Shown here in pieces: positions 60,516-64,000 of a stretch of 64,000 nucleotides of DNA; position 1 is the first letter of the stretch; each line of letters starts with the position of its first letter. The notes beneath the pieces are model-generated. The model did not search any database and had not been told where the DNA came from. It saw nothing but the letters and a program-made list of their open reading frames with translations. A program made the position numbers and the translations under genes. The stretch comes from Cristatella mucedo. Its lineage: Eukaryota > Bryozoa > Phylactolaemata > Cristatellidae. Where the stretch lies: NCBI GenBank assembly GCA_009760855.2, contig WPIO01000293.1:41001-105000 (forward strand), read 5' to 3'.

Positions 60516-62040
60516 TTATAATAATAATAATAATTTACTTGATAAAGCGCCCTCAGAGAACTTAATCTCTCTCTAGGCGCTTTACGTTTGCTGTAAAGTG
60601 AAATGCAATTGAATGGTAAGCAAAATCATGCTTGAAAAACAAACGAAATGAATAATATGGTTAGGGGTGACATGCACAGGGTCAGCATGCAAATGTGGTT
60701 AGTGGCAGCATGCACAGTGTCAGCACACATAAGCACATCAAGGACGAATCACAGGGACCCACTAAATGCTGGCCTAAATAGGTGTGTTTTTAGGTTCCTT
60801 TTAAATGTGGTCAGATCAGGGGATGTTCTGACGCAGGTCAGGAGGGAGTTCCAGGCTTTGGGAGAATATGAACTAAATGCACGGTCTCCAAAGGATTTAA
60901 GGTTTGTACGAGGTATTTCTAGACTGTTGGATTCCGAAAAGCAGGTGGTACGATGCTTAGCCTGATGGGGTAGTATATCTGACAGATAGGCTGGAGCCAT
61001 AGAATGAAGGGACCTAAAAGTGAGCGACAAAACCTTGAAGTCAATCCGTTGCTTGACTGGTAGCCAGTGCAGGTCCAGCGAGAAGTGGAGTAATGTGGCA
61101 ACTGCGACGCTCACGACAGACAAGCCTAGCTGCAGAGTTTTGCACCAGCTGCAATCGCCTGATCGCACATGCTGGTAGGCCAGTAAGTAGTGAGTTGCAG
61201 AAGTTGAGACAGGATGTCACGAATGCATGGACCAACTTGGACGTGGTATCTTTATCTAAACAAGCCCGAATTTTAGCAATGTTATGAAGCTGAAAATAGG
61301 CGGATTTGACTGTGGAGCTGACATGGTCGTCTAACGAGAGGTCACTTTGGAATATGACACGTAGATTTCGAGCTGATTCAACTGGAGATATGCTGGCAGA
61401 GCCAATTTTGAGAGTCAGCCTTTCCAATCTCTGGATCACACTGGGTTTTCCCATAACTAGTAAGTTAGTTATATCATCGTTAGGTTTTAGAAAATTTGCT
61501 GCCATCCATGTGCGGATGTCATCAATGCATGGAGCTAGTGAGTTTAGAGAATTTGAGGTGCTTGAAGGCTGGGAGGGATCAAAGCAAAGGTACAACTGAG
61601 TGTCATCCGCATAGAAGTGAAAGCCTAGATTGTGCCTGGCAATCACAACAGCAAGAGGCAGAGTATAAACCGTGAAAAGAATCGGAACTAGCACTGAGCC
61701 CTGAGGTACTCCATATTTCAGAGGTACTTCAGATGATCTTTGTCCATTCACATCAATACTCTGGAGTCTCCCACTGAGATAGGACCTGAACCACTGCAGA
61801 GCAGTGCCAGTGATGCCCAGGCGAGATGAGAGGCGCTCTAGAAGAACTTTGTGATCGATGGTATCAAAAGCTGCCAAAAGATCAAGCAAAACAAGCAGAG
61901 ACACTCTACCCATGTCTGCATTCCTAAGTAGGTCGTTGTATACCCGAAGCAATGCTGACTCTGTGGATTGATTAGCTCTAAAGCCAGACTGGAACTTACT
62001 ATTTGTTTTTAAGCCACGAGATCTGCTCGACAACAAAAAT
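60516..62040 (-). pseudogene. LINE-A, longest copy, with reverse transcriptase
   Basis: A 331-codon frame (62036-61041) covers RT from the fingers onward: [60 protein letters not shown], the catalytic box [28 protein letters not shown] and SARNLRVIFQSDLSLDDHV. A small insertion near 61075 shifts the frame; coding continues at 61168-60749 with LHWLPVKQRIDFKVLSLTFR, APAYLSDILPHQ and SPKAWNSLLTCVRTSPDLTT. This architecture and C-terminus are those of the L2/CR1 group of non-LTR retrotransposons, which copy themselves by target-primed reverse transcription. The 3' UTR, terminal block and (ATT)n tail end at 60516. Truncated at the 5' end: no APE endonuclease and no ORF1. A single frameshift suggests it is fairly young. 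Confidence 0.9.
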
Positions 62041-62691
62041 ATTGCATCTCATTTTAAAACTGCCAGTTCAAGTGTGGGCGTGGGCCGTATACAAATGAAT
62101 CGCATATTTGAAGTATCTGGGCTTGTCCCAAGTCCGGCTAGCAGCCACAGCTAAACTATCGGCAAGCTAGACAATCCTGCTTACTTGCTATGAAAGCAAT
62201 ATAAAGCTCTCAACTACTGCAACGACTCTGTAACTACAATCATGATGCAAATATAAGGGCGTTAAGGTAGACATCTAGAGATATTCTCTCTGATGTCCTA
62301 AAAGCAAAACTTGTATTCTAAGCAGCAATAGTATAAGTAAGAGTGAATTTAACGATGCTTCATTTTACACCGAGGCGAGAAATATTAGCATGCACTTCGA
62401 AATAAAAATGAAAAAATTATGGTTTTTAATTTCTAAAACAACAGGCAATAATGTCGACGGTTGGTAGCTGGCAGGAAAAAAGCTTTAAACAGCTACCTGT
62501 TTGTAGGCTACCTGTGATGCACTGCCTACAAAGCCACCTAAACTTTCAAGTGAAGCAGCAGGCAAGTTATTTTGTTGCAGCTGCTTGTTAACAGATGAGG
62601 CTGTTCAGATACGAGATAAAGGGGGCAGCTAAATCAGATATTAGTATTTTTCCGTCTCAGATCGGCACACGACACTGTCTTGACGGCTTAC
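62041..62691. other. Nothing recognised
   Basis: Probably intron if the exon at 62692 is real. Confidence 0.4.
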
Positions 62692-62873
62692 CTGAATATT
62701 TTGCTTTTCAACCTCCGTAACGATTCCATCACCATAGAGACTGTCTAGAGCCTGAAGAACGACCGATGTATCTAACGCAGCAATCAACATCGACCTCACT
62801 TTTATGAATCGCTTTTTCAGGTCACTTTGCTTGCTGCTTTCGGCGGAGCATTCCCGTCTAGCAGAACCATCAT
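62692..62873 (-). CDS. Exon with a CARD/death-fold-like segment
   Basis: A 182-bp open segment has an acceptor (GTTCTTTGTTTGCAG then ATGATGG) and a donor (AATATTCAG then GTAAGC). It starts in phase 1 and ends in phase 0. The translation includes GSARRECSAESSKQSDLKKR, FIKVRSMLIAALDTSVVLQA and LDSLYGDGIVTEVEKQNIQ. The helix-turn pattern ending in L..L...G.V...E...I resembles the second half of caspase-recruitment (CARD) domains, which mediate homotypic contacts in apoptosis and immune signalling. The resemblance is by eye and the domain would be split over exons. The splice frame is better supported than the domain. Strand agrees with the LRR exon at 13811, but no link is shown. Confidence 0.45.
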
Positions 62874-62954
62874 CTGCAAACAAAGAACGGAAGCCGCCAG
62901 TCAACTTTAAACGCGGTTGGAAAGTTTAATACATGGTGTACTATAGCAGTCAAA

Positions 62955-63095
62955 AAATTGGTGAACCTATTTATAGGTGAGTCATTATTCTCTGTTGATC
63001 CAACCGAGTCGGATAAACAGATAAAAATAGGTTTGATCAATATATAAATGAATTACATATTGATCCAACCTATTTTCTCTGTTGGTCCAACTCTA
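62955..63095. repeat. Short local repeats
   Basis: TCTCTGTTGATCCAACC and TCTCTGTTGGTCCAACT at about 62990 and 63076, with ATTGATCCAACCTATTTT between them: a decayed local duplication. Confidence 0.5.
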
Positions 63096-63619
63096 AGATT
63101 AACCAAGCTGTTCTTTAATCCTTGATAATAGCTACTGGTAAGTAACTGCAGTGGGAATGAATTATATTACAGTTTCGCGATGAGCCACATACTGATTAAT
63201 CAAATCATGAACTAAAATAAAAAAAAGCTAGGCTTTCAAACCACAGTACAGAAATAAATGCCAGAAGCAGGCAGAATACTACCAAATTCTTCTAACTTAT
63301 CACATGCCAGTCACATTCAGTCTACAGTGTCTGCCGTCCTCCTAATGATCAGAAATCTGCGTATCGCGAAACACACATCTCCCAGGCTTGCGCATCTCCC
63401 AGGCTGGCACAGTTTAGCAGAGCATCGATTTCACGGTTCCGTAAGTCACTTTTAGGCCACTCCATTCTCTCGCTCCAGCCTAGCTATCAGACCTAATCCT
63501 CCACCATGATAGGCATCATACCACCAACTTTTCTGAATCAAATCGTGTAGTCAACCTCATGCAAATCTCAAATTCTGTGAAGACCCTGCCCTTAGTTTGC
63601 ATGCTTCCAAAACACGGTA
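63096..63619. other. Nothing recognised
   Basis: No ORF with a domain. CATCTCCCAGGCTTG / CATCTCCCAGGCTGG at 63376 and 63392 is a tiny tandem duplication. Confidence 0.4.
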
Positions 63620-63930
63620 TTCACACTCCCTACTGACATTACTACATCATCTGACTTGATGCCATTAAACCTTAACAAGCATCTGATTATCGCAGCATTT
63701 ATTGGCTCCTCATGATTCTTGCTTTGGGTGCTTATGGGTGCTTCTACTGAGCATGCTGCCACTAACCAGTTTTGCATGGTGACCCTGTGCATGTCACCTC
63801 TACATATGTTATCATGTTGACATTAAGAGTGCAGCCACTTACCACTCGATTATGCTACCTTTGCAGCACATGCAAAGTGCCTAGAAAGCGATTAATTTCG
63901 TTGAGGGCAACATACTAATGTATTATTACC
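63620..63930 (+). mobile_element. LINE-A 3' fragment
   Basis: From the C-terminal coding remnant (CCTTAACAAGCATCTGATTA) through the 3' UTR (GCATGCTGCCACTAACCAGT) to the terminal block (GCAAAGTGCCTAGAAAGCGA). The tail is short and decayed. Confidence 0.75.
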
Positions 63931-64000
63931 AATATCAAATAAACTTAACACGATAAGCTGCTTGCCGACATTTGGCCGATTGCTTGAGTTGATGGTTTAC

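Overview
This window is intergenic and intronic DNA from an animal genome, most likely an invertebrate; I could not fix the taxon. No ORF is longer than 331 codons, and the long ones are retrotransposon reverse transcriptases. Two short ORFs are bounded by clear GT-AG splice signals. The rest is transposon debris: two LINE families, tRNA-derived SINEs, solo LTRs, short DNA-transposon relics, and very long GA/CT, AT, CA and TCTG tracts. There is no operon structure, CRISPR array or rRNA.

Repeat families named here. LINE-A is an L2/CR1-type LINE ending in (ATT)n, with about 25 mostly 5'-truncated copies; the longest lies at 60516-62040 on the minus strand. LINE-B is a second CR1/L2-like LINE ending in (ACATT)n; the best copies are at 17991-19195 and 40508-41692. 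SINE-S is tRNA-derived (1756, 4781, 13565, 14110). LTR-a is a solo LTR of about 325 bp (21137-21461) with a second copy at 8569. LTR-X is a long solo-LTR-like element of about 1.7 kb (16912-19817, interrupted by LINE-B) with a relative at 36690-37395. Smaller relics are a SPIN-like hAT MITE (26290), a pogo/Tigger-type MITE with TA target duplication (35825), a Tc1/mariner transposase remnant (27209) and a piece of an R2/R4/NeSL-type restriction-like endonuclease (30500).

Layout. 1-8.3 kb: tandem array of a ~3-kb non-coding unit; two units are nearly identical and differ by a 353-bp LINE-A insertion. 8.6-12.5 kb: an LTR-a copy, then a direct duplication carrying a TATA-like promoter and a possible start codon. 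12.5-16 kb: LINE-A copies and SINEs around a leucine-rich-repeat exon (13811-14043, minus). 16.3-20.3 kb: a four-layer nest (older repeat, LINE-A, LTR-X, LINE-B). 20-36 kb: microsatellites, LTRs, MITEs and much unassigned sequence. 36-42.7 kb: LTR-X relative, two LINE-B copies, and the empty-site paralogue of the nest. About 45.7-56.2 kb: homopolymer-rich sequence in which known repeats carry many small indels, so probably low consensus quality. 56-64 kb: unassigned DNA, LINE-A copies, and a minus-strand exon with a CARD-like sequence (62692-62873).

Host genes: only the two minus-strand exons are convincing. An LRR exon and a death-fold-like exon on one strand could belong to one immune-receptor-like gene with very large introns, but they lie 49 kb apart, their phases do not join directly, and nothing seen connects them. 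Insertion order is readable at several loci because paralogous empty sites lie in the same window.
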